From: Paenibacillus zeirhizosphaerae
Lineage (GTDB): Bacteria > Bacillota > Bacilli > Paenibacillales > Paenibacillaceae
NCBI RefSeq assembly: GCF_030705605.1
Contig: NZ_JAPCKK010000010.1
Coordinates: forward strand, 1 to 64,000
Reading direction: 5' to 3'
DNA length: 64,000 bases
Shown: positions 23,856 through 33,376 of the stretch, piece by piece
Position numbering within the stretch: position 1 is the first letter of the stretch
How the letters are laid out: every line of letters starts with the position of its first letter
Translations under genes and position numbers: made by a program
The notes under the pieces: generated by a model
Database searches by the model: none
What the model was told of the DNA's origin: nothing
The model's input: the letters and a program-made list of their open reading frames with translations, nothing else

Positions 23856-25217
23856 ATGCAATCTCTTCTCGGGCTCAGTCATAATGCCAGTTTATTGTCC
23901 TGGGCATTGATCACGATTGTTCTGCTGATTGTGCTTATCGCTAAATTCAAATGGAATCCGTTTATTTCTCTGCTGCTGGCTGCGATCTTCCTCGGATTGA
24001 TGAATGGCATGCCGGCACACGAGGTGATCACCTCTGTAACGAAAGGTCTTGGCGGAACGCTTGGTTCTATCGCCATCGTTATCGGGCTCGGTACGATGCT
24101 TGGTAAAATGATGGCCGAATCTGGCGGCGCGGAACGCATAGCCACCACGCTCATCGATCGCTTTGGCGAGAAACGCGTGCACTGGGCCATGCTCGTTGTT
24201 GCCTTTATCGTCGGTATTCCTGTGTTCTTCGAAGTGGGCATCATCCTGTTGATTCCTATTCTCTTCACCGTCGCACGTAAAATGAATATATCATTGATCA
24301 AAATTGGGATTCCGATGCTTGCCGGCCTGTCCACTGTACACGGCCTGCTTCCCCCACATCCGGCACCTATGATTGCGATCGAATCCTTCCAGGCTGACAT
24401 CGGACGGACGATCCTGTATGCGCTGATTGTCGGCATTCCAACCGCTATTATTGCCGGCCCTGTATTTGGCAGTTGGATCAGCAAGAGGGTACATGTCACA
24501 CCCAAGCCCGAATTAGTCGATCAGTTCACTAACAAAAGCGAGCGCGCCCTTCCCGGGATCGGCATCACTTTGTTTACGATCCTGCTGCCGGTCATCCTGA
24601 TGCTCAGCGGCTCCATCGCCGCGATCGCCGATCCGGGGAAAACAAGCGGACTGACCGTATTCTTCGAGTTTACCGGGGATGAGGTCATTGCACTGCTGAT
24701 TGCGGCCGTCTTCGCCTTGTTCTCGCTGGGTTATGCCAGAGGCTTCAACAAGGATGACCTTGCCCGCTTCACCAGTGAAAGTCTTGCGCCTACCGCGTCC
24801 ATCATTCTGATTATCGGTGCAGGCGGTGCCTTCAAAACGGTCCTGATCGACAGCGGTGTCGGCAAGGCCATCGCCGAAATGGCAACAGGTGCGAATGTGA
24901 ATGTCATTGTGTTCGCTTTTCTGGTTGCTGCGCTGATTCGTGTCGCCACAGGCTCAGCCACGGTCGCCATGACGACCGCCGCCGGGATCGTCGCGCCGGT
25001 GCTTGCGTTGACTCCAGGCGCGAACGTGGAGCTGGTGGTGCTTGCTACCGGTGCAGGCTCGCTGATTCTGTCCCATGTCAACGACGCCGGCTTCTGGATG
25101 ATCAAGGAATTTTTCAATATGACGGTACCGCAAACACTTAAAACATGGACCGTCATGGAAACCATTCTTTCGGTCGTTGCTTTCGTTTTGATTCTGCTGC
25201 TGAGTGTGGTAGTTTAA
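23856..25217 (+). CDS. gntP: Gluconate permease (GntP family)
   Basis: A 453-residue, 12-14 helix gluconate:H+ symporter. Family signatures include FFEVGIILLIPILFTVARKM, GLSTVHGLLPPHPAP, ALIRVATGSATVAMTTAAGIVAP and SHVNDAGFWMIKEFF. It brings gluconate into the cell for GntK. Ribosome-binding site AAGGGAGG. It lies 105 bases after gntR with a cre-like site and hairpin between, and 44 bases before gntK, so the three form one operon. Confidence 0.95.
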   Translation: MQSLLGLSHNASLLSWALITIVLLIVLIAKFKWNPFISLLLAAIFLGLMNGMPAHEVITSVTKGLGGTLGSIAIVIGLGTMLGKMMAESGGAERIATTLIDRFGEKRVHWAMLVVAFIVGIPVFFEVGIILLIPILFTVARKMNISLIKIGIPMLAGLSTVHGLLPPHPAPMIAIESFQADIGRTILYALIVGIPTAIIAGPVFGSWISKRVHVTPKPELVDQFTNKSERALPGIGITLFTILLPVILMLSGSIAAIADPGKTSGLTVFFEFTGDEVIALLIAAVFALFSLGYARGFNKDDLARFTSESLAPTASIILIIGAGGAFKTVLIDSGVGKAIAEMATGANVNVIVFAFLVAALIRVATGSATVAMTTAAGIVAPVLALTPGANVELVVLATGAGSLILSHVNDAGFWMIKEFFNMTVPQTLKTWTVMETILSVVAFVLILLLSVVV

Positions 25218-25261
25218 CTAGAGTAAAACACACAGTTACGGAAGCTGAGAGGAGTGTCACA

Positions 25262-26809
25262 ATGGCAAATATCAATCATATGATCGGTGTGGATATTGGA
25301 ACGACCAGCACCAAGGCGGTACTATTTGAGGAGAACGGCGCCATCAAGGCGGAGCATAATGTCGGTTATCCTCTTCATACCCCGGTCCCGGCTGCCGCAG
25401 AACAGGACCCGGATGAAATTTTCAAGGCGGTCATCACAACCATTCGCGAGGTGATGGTCAAGAGCGGCATACCGCCGCAATCCGTCCTGTTTGTTTCCTT
25501 CAGCTCAGCTATGCACAGTGTGCTAGCCGTTGATGAAGGCGGCACGCCGTTGACGGCCTGCATTACATGGGCCGATAACCGCAGCGCCCGTTGGACTGAG
25601 GTTCTGAAGAAGGAGCTTAATGGACACGCGATCTATCAGCGCACCGGGACGCCGGTTCACCCTATGTCGCCGCTGACCAAGCTGATGTGGATTACCCGTG
25701 ATTTGCCCGAAATTGCGTCCAAAACCTATAAGTACATTTCCATGAAGGAATATGTGTTTGCCCAATTATTCCAGGAATACGTTGTGGATCACTCCATCGC
25801 CTCAGCCACAGGCCTGCTGAATCTGGAAAAGCTGGATTGGGACGAAGAGGCCCTCTCGGTGGCGGGTGTCACCAGCAAGCAGCTCTCATCCCTGGTACCG
25901 ACGACACATGTCATGGAGGGTCTGAATCCGGTCTACGCCAAGGAGATGGGCCTGCCCGAAACGACACCGTTTGTCGTTGGAGCCAGTGACGGCGTATTGT
26001 CCAACCTGGGCGTCAACGCCATTAAGCCCGGGGTCGTAGCTGTGACCATCGGAACAAGCGGAGCCATCCGCACCGTCGTTGACAAGCCGGTCACCGATCC
26101 GAAGGGACGTTTCTTTTGTTATGCCCTGACCGAGGATCAATGGGTAATTGGCGGCCCCGTCAATAACGGGGGCATTATTTTCCGTTGGATCCGGGACGAA
26201 TTTGCCGCGTCTGAGGTGGAAACCGCCAAGCGGCTCGGACTTGATCCCTACCACGTGTTGACTCAGATTGCGGAGCAGGTGCCTCCAGGCTCGGATGGCC
26301 TTTTGTTCCATCCTTACCTGTCTGGCGAACGTGCGCCGCTGTGGGACCCGAACGCACGGGGCTCCTTCTTCGGTCTGACCCTGAGGCATAAAAAGGAGCA
26401 CATGATCCGTTCCGCCCTGGAAGGCGTACTGTTCAACCTGTACACTGTCATGCTCGCCATGGAGGAAGTCATTGACAGACCTTCTGTCATCCATGCTACC
26501 GGCGGCTTTGCCCGCTCCGAGCTGTGGCGGCAGTTGATGGCGGATATTTTCGATCAGGAAGTGATCATTCCCGAGAGTCTGGAAAGCTCCTGTCTTGGTG
26601 CCGTCATCCTCGGCCTGTATGCGCAGAAGCGGATCGATTCCCTTGATGCGGTCGGAAGCATGATTGGGACGACGCACCGTCACGTGCCGGAAAGAAAGCA
26701 TGTTGAAATATACCGCGAGCTCCTGCCCATCTACATCCGGATTTCACGAAAATTTGAGGAAGAGTTCAGAGAGCTTGCCAATTTCCAAACCAAAATATTC
26801 GAAAAATAA
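25262..26809 (+). CDS. gntK: Gluconokinase (FGGY family)
   Basis: A 515-residue FGGY carbohydrate kinase that phosphorylates gluconate to 6-phosphogluconate, feeding the pentose phosphate route. Seen: GVDIGTTSTKAVLF phosphate-1 loop (about 9-22), CITWADNRS with the catalytic aspartate, AVTIGTSGAIR phosphate-2 loop, and ATGGFARSELWRQLMADIF adenosine motif. The ATG at 25262 is chosen because GAGAGGAG lies upstream; an in-frame extension overlaps gntP and has no ribosome-binding site. B. subtilis has gntZ next; here no phosphogluconate dehydrogenase follows. Confidence 0.95.
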   Translation: MANINHMIGVDIGTTSTKAVLFEENGAIKAEHNVGYPLHTPVPAAAEQDPDEIFKAVITTIREVMVKSGIPPQSVLFVSFSSAMHSVLAVDEGGTPLTACITWADNRSARWTEVLKKELNGHAIYQRTGTPVHPMSPLTKLMWITRDLPEIASKTYKYISMKEYVFAQLFQEYVVDHSIASATGLLNLEKLDWDEEALSVAGVTSKQLSSLVPTTHVMEGLNPVYAKEMGLPETTPFVVGASDGVLSNLGVNAIKPGVVAVTIGTSGAIRTVVDKPVTDPKGRFFCYALTEDQWVIGGPVNNGGIIFRWIRDEFAASEVETAKRLGLDPYHVLTQIAEQVPPGSDGLLFHPYLSGERAPLWDPNARGSFFGLTLRHKKEHMIRSALEGVLFNLYTVMLAMEEVIDRPSVIHATGGFARSELWRQLMADIFDQEVIIPESLESSCLGAVILGLYAQKRIDSLDAVGSMIGTTHRHVPERKHVEIYRELLPIYIRISRKFEEEFRELANFQTKIFEK

Positions 26810-26892
26810 TGCAACCGTTCTTGTCTCCATACGTAATCTTAGAAAAGACAGTTTCCATGCAGATCATGGACTCTACCAAGGAGGACAAGACG

Positions 26893-27135
26893 ATGCTTAA
26901 GAAAATATTGAACCGCCTGCTGCATTCCACTTCCCATTCTTCTCATTCTTCCCACCGGCGTCATTCTAGCAGCTCGCACGGGAAACATTATAAACGCCAC
27001 TCAAGCAGCGATCACCGTGGGATGCACCGAGGTGGCCATGTCGGAAGGCTCTCTTCATCCGATCTGAAATACGGACACAGCCGTCACGGACATGGTTATT
27101 ACAAGAACAGACACCGCAGCTTTTCGAGCTCCTGA
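26893..27135 (+). CDS. His/Ser/Arg-rich small basic protein, 80 aa
   Basis: Not recognised. By hand count it has about 15 His and 21 Ser in 80 residues. An amphipathic N-terminus (MLKKILNRLLH) precedes repeated SH and HSSH units, then GG/RH and YGHSRHGHGYY. The composition is typical of spore-coat or metal-binding surface proteins of Bacillales, but that is inference. AAGGAGG lies ten bases before the ATG at 26893, and a strong terminator follows. It lies 83 bases after gntK and could be transcribed with it, although a YjcZ-type spore protein gene converges from the other side. Confidence 0.68.
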   Translation: MLKKILNRLLHSTSHSSHSSHRRHSSSSHGKHYKRHSSSDHRGMHRGGHVGRLSSSDLKYGHSRHGHGYYKNRHRSFSSS

Positions 27136-27155
27136 GTCTGAGCATCTGTACACAG

Positions 27156-27194
27156 AAAGAACAGGCCGAGATTCACACGGCCTGTTCTTTTCTT
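27156..27194. terminator. Bidirectional terminator
   Basis: AAAGAACAGGCCG pairs perfectly with CGGCCTGTTCTTT around an eight-base loop and is followed by TCTTCGTTTG. It is shared by the convergent His-rich and YjcZ-type genes. Confidence 0.9.
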
Positions 27195-27201
27195 CGTTTG
27201 G

Positions 27202-27372
27202 TTAGTAGTGCAATAATGTACGGGAGATAATGACCAGCAGAATGAACAAAACCAGAATCGCTCCGATCGATGTCATTCCGCCGTATCCTCCGAAACCACA
27301 CCCGGATCCGCATCCCGGTGTATATCCTTGATCATATCCAACGCCTGCATATCCGGCACCTTTGATTTTCAT
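27202..27372 (-). CDS. YjcZ family sporulation protein
   Basis: A 56-residue protein: MKIKGAGYAGVGYDQGYTP, a Gly/Cys-rich GCGSGCGFGGYGG linker, then one hydrophobic helix SIGAILVLFILLVIIS and RTLLHY. This is the layout of the YjcZ/YczN family of tiny sporulation membrane proteins (Gly-rich front, TM segment ending VIIG/SxxxxY). AGGGGTG lies before the ATG at 27372. Its role in sporulation is known only from the family label. It converges on the His-rich gene. Confidence 0.87.
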   Translation of the reverse strand: MKIKGAGYAGVGYDQGYTPGCGSGCGFGGYGGMTSIGAILVLFILLVIISRTLLHY

Positions 27373-27530
27373 TTTGTGACTACACCCCTTCTGCTGATGT
27401 CTCAGCTAGTCTTTACTACAGAATCATCTTATGTAGACGATCGTGCCGGGGTTATGGACAATATCCTATTTTTTTCAATTTCGTTGAGCACCTTATTCTC
27501 CGGGTAGAGCCGCTGCCCCGTAACCTTCAC

Positions 27531-28346
27531 TCATTGGAGCAATCGGGACAGCCGTCTAAGATCCTGAAGGGCTACCGCCGAATCCTCATATCTGGGTCCG
27601 ATCTGCAGCAAACGCTCCAGGAAATGGCGGGTTTGCGGGTGCAGTCGCAGCTCCTCCTGCCATTCGGCAGGTTCCTGGCCAGGAGCCGGATTGTAAGAGG
27701 AATACAGCATAAACAGCATGAAATGCCCGATATCATACAGATCGCTGTACATTTGTGCATCCCGCCGCTGCGGATCACGCGCATGCATCATGGAGCCAGG
27801 AAACACCTCCTGCGAGTCCTCCCCGATACCGAGAGCCAGTCCAAAATCGATCAGCCATGGCTCCCCGGCCCGCTGAATCACATTCGGAATGCGGATATCC
27901 ATATGCACGAAGCCCTGCTCATGAACATAACGAACCCGCTCCAGCAGCTTCAGAGTGTATAGGATGCATTCCGTTTCCGTGAACCTTTGTTCCTGCTCAA
28001 AAATCAAATCTTCGAGTGTACTTCCCTCTATATATTCAGATACCATATATACCTTGTTCCGCCCCGGCGCGATCCACTCGATATACTGGGGAATGCAGCG
28101 GTGATGCATCTGCTGCAGAATATCCGCTTCCCGCTGCAGCAGCTTGACGGCACGCGCACGTTTACTAGGCTTGGCCTGTTTAACGGCTGCGCTCTTGCCG
28201 CTCTCTGTATCCGTACACAGATAGGTGAGTCCGTAACTGCCGATTCCGAGAAGCCTGACCACCTTATACCTGCCGCCGATCATCTCGCCAGGCTGATGCG
28301 GATAGTCCATCCAGGCTTCACGTACTCTGCGTAAATAAGCCAGCAA
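27531..28346 (-). CDS. Serine/threonine protein kinase domain protein
   Basis: A 271-residue eukaryotic-like kinase with no other domain or membrane anchor. Gly loop GIGSYG (34-39), VKQ lysine K56, catalytic HMDIRIPN (D150, N155) and IDFG (D167). The lysine two residues after the catalytic aspartate is arginine (R152), and the HRD arginine is methionine, so it is an RD-lacking kinase probably not controlled by activation-loop phosphorylation. The TTG at 28346 is preceded by AAGGAGG with a seven-base gap, better than the frame opening at 28391. It follows the MerR/RacA-like gene on the same strand after an 86-base gap. Substrate unknown. Confidence 0.82.
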   Translation of the reverse strand: MLAYLRRVREAWMDYPHQPGEMIGGRYKVVRLLGIGSYGLTYLCTDTESGKSAAVKQAKPSKRARAVKLLQREADILQQMHHRCIPQYIEWIAPGRNKVYMVSEYIEGSTLEDLIFEQEQRFTETECILYTLKLLERVRYVHEQGFVHMDIRIPNVIQRAGEPWLIDFGLALGIGEDSQEVFPGSMMHARDPQRRDAQMYSDLYDIGHFMLFMLYSSYNPAPGQEPAEWQEELRLHPQTRHFLERLLQIGPRYEDSAVALQDLRRLSRLLQ

Positions 28347-28432
28347 CACCCTTCCTCCTTGGACAGACAGGCCTCTCGTGCCCGTCTTCACAACCCATTA
28401 TATCACGGGCAGGTGCACGCAGGGGCACACGT

Positions 28433-29083
28433 TCACGCCTCTCTGCTTCTCCGCGGAAGAAGCCCGAAAATGCTGAACAGCGGGCTACGGGCCTTCTTCT
28501 TGCGTCCCTGATAGCTGCGGAGATTCGTAATGAGCTGTCTGTCCCTTTCCTCCTCCGTTTTCTCCTTGATCCAGCGCCGCTGTTCTTCAAGCTGGGCGGA
28601 CAGGTCGCTATGCGTCTCAAGCAGCTTCTCCTGCCGCTCCTCCAATTCGGCAATACGGCGGTGGAGCTCCTCCCACTGTAAAGGAGCGTCTATCTGCTCC
28701 TGACCCGAGGCTGCCGCAACAGGAGAATAATCCTCTTCACTGGACAGATCGATATGCTGCAGCATAGGAGCTGCCGTGACCTCTTCCACCAGCGCCATGA
28801 GATCACGCGCCGCCTCCTCCGGCAAAGGCAGCGTTTCCTGCTTGTGTCCAAGCTCTGTCAAAACAACCTCAACCGCTTCCGACATCGTCATATTATTTTC
28901 CCGCAGCATGGACTTCAGAGAGCGAAAGCATTCAATATCCTGTTCCCTATATACTCTGGATTGGTTGACTGCGCGTTCGAAGCCGTAACCCTTCTCCTCC
29001 AAAGCCGCGGCATATTTCCTTAGCGTGCTGGCACCAACCCCCAATACTTTAGCAATTTCCGTTGTAGCTCCAGTTTCCTGCAT
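28433..29083 (-). CDS. MerR-type HTH protein with coiled coil (RacA-like)
   Basis: A 216-residue protein. The N-terminal ~70 residues form a MerR-like winged helix (TTEIAKVLGVGASTLRKYAAALEEKGYGFERAV..SRVYREQDIECFRSL). A linker is followed by a long predicted coiled coil (about 135-185: LQWEELHRRIAELEERQEKLL...EEQRRWIKEKTEEE) and a basic tail RKKKAR...RRSREA. The architecture resembles RacA, the chromosome-anchoring protein of sporulation, and plasmid-type MerR/DUF3967 proteins; sequence alone does not decide. AGGAGG precedes the ATG. It lies upstream of the kinase gene. Confidence 0.72.
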   Translation of the reverse strand: MQETGATTEIAKVLGVGASTLRKYAAALEEKGYGFERAVNQSRVYREQDIECFRSLKSMLRENNMTMSEAVEVVLTELGHKQETLPLPEEAARDLMALVEEVTAAPMLQHIDLSSEEDYSPVAAASGQEQIDAPLQWEELHRRIAELEERQEKLLETHSDLSAQLEEQRRWIKEKTEEERDRQLITNLRSYQGRKKKARSPLFSIFGLLPRRSREA

Positions 29084-29408
29084 ACGCCATACCTCCTATA
29101 ATTTAAATTAAACATGGCGACATTTCAGCATGACGGTCGCACTGCCCTGAGGGCTTGCCCCGTCCCAGTTCACTTATCTATACCAATTCGTCGGTTATAC
29201 ATAAAACTCCTTTGGCGCATTTATTCTATTATTGCGGATTACTAAGAGCTTTTGTCGGGACAGAATTCGACCTTGAAGGTGCTTGTTTCGACACATATTT
29301 TCCGGACTATTCACATCTAGACGCAACATGTTATGGTATATCACGTAAAAGTCCGCCAAAGCATAATTTAATGTATCACTTGTACGGGTCGGAATAGGGG
29401 GAGTAACA
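29084..29408. other. Gene-free stretch upstream of ldh
   Basis: A 325-base divergent control region. It contains TTCACA near 29310 and TATGGT about 16 bases downstream as a weak promoter candidate for ldh, but I see no complete Rex operator (TTGTGAA-n4-TTCACAA). An 80-codon plus-strand frame here lacks a ribosome-binding site and is not called. Confidence 0.4.
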
Positions 29409-30362
29409 ATGGGAGCAAAGTCGAGAAAAGTTGCGGTGGTAGGGGCCGGGATGGTCGGTTCAGGCTGTGCCTACTCCATGGTCAATCAATCGATCTGCGA
29501 TGAAATCATGATCATCGACCGGACCTATGACCGTGCGCTGGCGCAAGCGCTCGATCTGTCGCATTGCATGGATTTTACGCATACACGGACAAAGGTATAT
29601 CCAGGCACCTACGCGGATTGCAGCCAAATGGATGTCATTATAATCACTGCCGGAGCCAATCCCAAGCCGGGGGAGACCCGCCTCAGCGTACTGGATGCGT
29701 CCGCTTCCATTACCCGTGACATCGTCAGCTCCATCATGGCCTCAGGGTTTGACGGTATATTTGTCATCGCCGCCAACCCGGTCGATATCGTGACCTATCT
29801 GGTCAGAGAGATCTCAGGCCTGTCCCGCTCCAAGGTGATCGGCACAGGGACATCTATCGATTCTTCGAGATTGAAGACCTTGCTGTCTGAGGTGTTCAGT
29901 GTGGATCCGCGCAGTGTTCATGGTTATGCGCTTGGCGAGCATGGTGAATCCCAGTTTGTCGCCTGGTCTCATGTTACCATCGGCGGCAAACCTTTGCTCC
30001 ACATCCTGCGCCACCACCGTGAACGCTTCAGTCATGTTGACCTGGACGATATCGCCCATAAAACAAAGAACGCAGGCTGGGAAATTTTTACCCGCAAAGG
30101 CTTCACCCAGTTCGGCATCGGCAATGCTTTGGCTTATATTACCCGCAGCATCTTGAACAATGACGGCAAAATTATAGCTGTATCTGCCGTGCTTGAAGGC
30201 GAATACGGCCACCGGAATGTATGCGTGGGAGTTCCAGCGATTATAGGCAGCGGGGGGATCCAGGAAGTCGTCGAGCTGGAATTAACGCCTGAAGAGCATG
30301 ATAAATTCGACCATTCATGCCAGATTATTGCAGACAACATTAGAACTATTACAACCGTTTGA
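29409..30362 (+). CDS. ldh: L-lactate dehydrogenase
   Basis: A 317-residue NAD-dependent enzyme that interconverts pyruvate and L-lactate during fermentation. NAD loop GAGMVG (12-17), mobile-loop GETRLS with R91, catalytic pair D151 and H178 (LGEHGES), and substrate-binding R154 in SIDSSR. Q rather than R at the loop position would be expected for strict LDH; the segment here reads PKPGETR, as in Bacillus LDHs. GGGGGAG precedes the ATG. A GH13 glycosidase follows after 84 bases on the same strand. Confidence 0.92.
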   Translation: MGAKSRKVAVVGAGMVGSGCAYSMVNQSICDEIMIIDRTYDRALAQALDLSHCMDFTHTRTKVYPGTYADCSQMDVIIITAGANPKPGETRLSVLDASASITRDIVSSIMASGFDGIFVIAANPVDIVTYLVREISGLSRSKVIGTGTSIDSSRLKTLLSEVFSVDPRSVHGYALGEHGESQFVAWSHVTIGGKPLLHILRHHRERFSHVDLDDIAHKTKNAGWEIFTRKGFTQFGIGNALAYITRSILNNDGKIIAVSAVLEGEYGHRNVCVGVPAIIGSGGIQEVVELELTPEEHDKFDHSCQIIADNIRTITTV

Positions 30363-30446
30363 TACTCTTTGAATGTAAAATCATATTCCTGTTTAAAAGT
30401 ATAAAGAGCCGGAACACTAACCTTACCTTTGAAGGAGGAATGGATC

Positions 30447-32198
30447 ATGCTGCTTGAAGCCGTATATCACCATCCGAAACGAAACTGGGCCTTCGGTTAC
30501 GACAATGAGACCATTTATTTACGTCTGCGTGCCAAGAAGAACGACCTCACCGCCGTCAGCGCCCTGACCGGAGACAAATATGACTGGGAGCGGACCCGCG
30601 AGGTTATTCCCATGTACAAGCTGGCCAGCGACAGCAGGTTTGACTATTACGAATGCAAGGTCAGGCCCCGTTACCGCCGTTTGCGTTACGGCTTCATGCT
30701 GGAGGATGGGAACGAGCGCATCTGGATGAATGAAAATGACTTTGTAACAGAGGAGCCAAAAAAACCTGACCAGATGTTTCAGTATCCTTTTCTGAACCCA
30801 ATTGATATTTTAATGCCGCCCGCTTGGGTTAAGGATGCTGTATTTTATCAGATTTTTCCGGAGCGCTTCGCCAACGGGGACCCGTCAAACGATCCTAAGG
30901 GAGTAGAGCCGTGGGGGGGAGAACCGCGCAGGGATAATTTTTTTGGGGGAGATCTGCAGGGTGTCATCGATCACCTGGACTATCTGCATGAGCTTGGCAT
31001 TACCGGGATTTACTTTACGCCTGTGTTCCTGGCGACCACCAATCATAAATACGACACAGAGGATTATATGAAGGTTGATCCCCATTTCGGGGATATGAAT
31101 ACACTGAAAAGGCTGGTCAAGGAGTGCCATAACCGTGGAATAAGCGTGCTGTTCGATGCGGTCTTCAATCATTCGGGACGCACCTTCGCCCCTTTTGTGG
31201 ACCTGCTGAAAAATGGAGAAAAGTCGAAATATAAAGACTGGTTCCACGTGCACCGCTTTCCGCCGGAGGTGGTGGATGGCGTGCCTACATACGACACCTT
31301 TTCATTTGAGCCCATGATGCCAAAGCTGAACACCGAGCACCCTGAAGTTATAAAGTACCTGCTGGGCGCGGCAGAATACTGGACACGTGAAATCGGCATC
31401 GACGGCTGGCGGTTGGATGTCGCGGATGAGGTGGATCATGCCTTCTGGCGTGAATTCCGGAAGACGGTCAAGACAGCGAATCCGGAGGCCTATATTCTCG
31501 GCGAAATGTGGAACGAATCTTCCGAATGGCTGCAGGGCGACCAGTTCGATGCGACTATGAACTACCCTTTCACTTACGCGGTAAATGACTTTTTTGTCAA
31601 ACAGGAGCTGGATGCGGAAGGCTTCGCTTTCCGTATCGGCAATCAGCTTGCACGCTATCCCAAGCAGGCCACGGAAGTGGCGTTCAACCTGCTGGACAGC
31701 CACGACACCCCCCGTATTCTGACGCTCGCAGGAGGAGATAAGCGGAAAATGCGCCTCGCTGCTGTCTTTCAATTCACCTACATTGGCACCCCATGCATTT
31801 ATTACGGGGATGAAATCGGGCTGGAGGGAGGGCCGGACCCAGGCTGCCGGAAATGCATGGAATGGGATGAAACAAAGCAGGACCGCGAATTGTTTCACTT
31901 TTACCAAGAGTTGATCAAGCTGCGCCGGGCCCACCCTGCCCTGAGAGCAGAGGGCACCATAACCTTTCTTTCAGCCGAGCCTGACGGCTCAGTCATCGCT
32001 TATGAACGACGCGGCACCGACGAGGTTCTCGTGATGCTGATGAACAGGAGCGCCGAGACGTCTCACCTCTCCTGCCCTGTTCGTGAATCGGACTGGCAGA
32101 TCCTGTTGGGAGAGTGCACCTGGACACATGCGGGGGATGTACTGAAGGCCGAGCTTCCGGCCTACGGGTATGCTGTACTGCGCTCCCATTTAAGGTAG
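30447..32198 (+). CDS. GH13 alpha-glycosidase (neopullulanase/cyclomaltodextrinase type)
   Basis: A 583-residue intracellular enzyme. An N-terminal beta domain of the CBM34 kind (about 1-120, AVYHHPKRNWAFGYDNETIYLRLR) is followed by the catalytic barrel. The four GH13 regions are DAVFNHSG, GWRLDVADEV (nucleophile D), ILGEMWN (acid E) and LDSHDT (transition-state D). No signal peptide, so maltodextrins or cyclodextrins are probably degraded inside the cell. The ATG at 30447 follows GAAGGAGG; an in-frame ATG at 30429 would put the ribosome-binding site inside the gene. There are no maltose transporter genes beside it. Confidence 0.92.
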   Translation: MLLEAVYHHPKRNWAFGYDNETIYLRLRAKKNDLTAVSALTGDKYDWERTREVIPMYKLASDSRFDYYECKVRPRYRRLRYGFMLEDGNERIWMNENDFVTEEPKKPDQMFQYPFLNPIDILMPPAWVKDAVFYQIFPERFANGDPSNDPKGVEPWGGEPRRDNFFGGDLQGVIDHLDYLHELGITGIYFTPVFLATTNHKYDTEDYMKVDPHFGDMNTLKRLVKECHNRGISVLFDAVFNHSGRTFAPFVDLLKNGEKSKYKDWFHVHRFPPEVVDGVPTYDTFSFEPMMPKLNTEHPEVIKYLLGAAEYWTREIGIDGWRLDVADEVDHAFWREFRKTVKTANPEAYILGEMWNESSEWLQGDQFDATMNYPFTYAVNDFFVKQELDAEGFAFRIGNQLARYPKQATEVAFNLLDSHDTPRILTLAGGDKRKMRLAAVFQFTYIGTPCIYYGDEIGLEGGPDPGCRKCMEWDETKQDRELFHFYQELIKLRRAHPALRAEGTITFLSAEPDGSVIAYERRGTDEVLVMLMNRSAETSHLSCPVRESDWQILLGECTWTHAGDVLKAELPAYGYAVLRSHLR

Positions 32199-32200
32199 CC

Positions 32201-33340
32201 CTATCCCTTGTACATGATCAGCCGTTCAAATAGCTGCTGGGTAGAGGACTCCGGACTGATGTCCAGATCGTCTTTCAGCAGCTTTTTAAAACTGCCGTAA
32301 TGCTCCTCGGCCGCTTTGTAATCCCCCATGCGGGCATACACCTCCAGCAACTGGCAGCAGACCTCTTCCGAATAGGGCTCCTTGTGCTGCAGAGCCAGCA
32401 GCCGCTCGGCGGCCTGCCGGGTACGATCGGCATACATCTCATCTGCCGCGGCATCCATCACGCCTTTCATGTACTTCCGGCGCAGCTTCTCCCTTTTGGA
32501 ATAAGCCCAGGGATAATCATGCTCTTCCAAGTAGTTGCCGCGGTACAAGCCAAGCACCTGATCCAGACGGGCTGCTTCAGGCCGCCCAGATGCATAAATG
32601 TCCGTCATGCTCCGTTCAAATTCTTCCACATCGGTCGTCCAGCCGCCACGGGTAAGCCGGTACCTGTCCAGACTGAATTCCAGCTTGGTTCCGCATGTCC
32701 ACTCCTTCATCGCCTTACGGATTTGATACACGGAGGTGTGTAAATGAACAACAGCCTTTTCAGGCGTATAACGGGGCCATAGCTCATTCAGCAGCTCCTG
32801 CTTGCCGATCCATTCCCGGCCATTGTGCAGCAGATAGGCAAACAGCTCCTGGGATTTTAGTGTCCTCCATTTAAAATGTCTTCTACCTGTTTCCCCCATA
32901 ATACTGTCCGTAATCTCCAGCTTTTGAAAGCAGAGCACATTAGGCTCCTTAACGGGAGCCGGCTCTCTGATCGCTTTGGTCCCCCCGGCAACCCGGTCGA
33001 TCGTCTTAGATAATCTTTGCGGGTGCACCGGCTTTAACAAATAATCCAGTGCCTGCAGCTCAAACGCTTCAATGGCATATTCCGAATAAGCAGTCACGAA
33101 CACCACATGAATGTCGATATCCAGTTGTTGAATGATTTCAGCTGCTTCCAGTCCGTTGATTTCAGGCATACCGATATCCAGAAATATGATATCCGTCCGT
33201 TCGGATGCCAAATATTCCAATGCCGCCGTGGCAGAATTGAACATCCCCGTCATCTCGACGCGCCCATCCGCGCGCAGCAGCCTTTCCAATTGAATCAAAG
33301 CTGATCTCTCATCGTCTACCAGAATGGCCTGCATCATCAT
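32201..33340 (-). CDS. Response regulator with SARP/BTAD-type output domain
   Basis: A 379-residue protein. Receiver domain 1-120 with phospho-acceptor D55 (IIFLDIGMPEINGLE) and the conserved lysine in YLLKPVHPQ. It is followed by a winged-helix region (about 150-230, LKSQELFAYLLHNGREWIGKQELLNELWP) and a TPR-like bacterial transcriptional activator domain (about 240-375, LGLYRGNYLEEHDYPWAYSKREKLR...YARMGDYKAAEEHYGSF). The start at 33340 is set by the GGGGG four bases upstream. It lies 36 bases downstream of the large hybrid kinase, its evident partner. Confidence 0.9.
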   Translation of the reverse strand: MMMQAILVDDERSALIQLERLLRADGRVEMTGMFNSATAALEYLASERTDIIFLDIGMPEINGLEAAEIIQQLDIDIHVVFVTAYSEYAIEAFELQALDYLLKPVHPQRLSKTIDRVAGGTKAIREPAPVKEPNVLCFQKLEITDSIMGETGRRHFKWRTLKSQELFAYLLHNGREWIGKQELLNELWPRYTPEKAVVHLHTSVYQIRKAMKEWTCGTKLEFSLDRYRLTRGGWTTDVEEFERSMTDIYASGRPEAARLDQVLGLYRGNYLEEHDYPWAYSKREKLRRKYMKGVMDAAADEMYADRTRQAAERLLALQHKEPYSEEVCCQLLEVYARMGDYKAAEEHYGSFKKLLKDDLDISPESSTQQLFERLIMYKG

Positions 33341-33376
33341 AATACCCCCTACCTTAGGTCCAATTAGATAAGACAA

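Noticed and set aside
25886..26701. 271-codon minus-strand open frame opposite gntK
   Set aside because: Shadow frame; gntK motifs are complete on the other strand.
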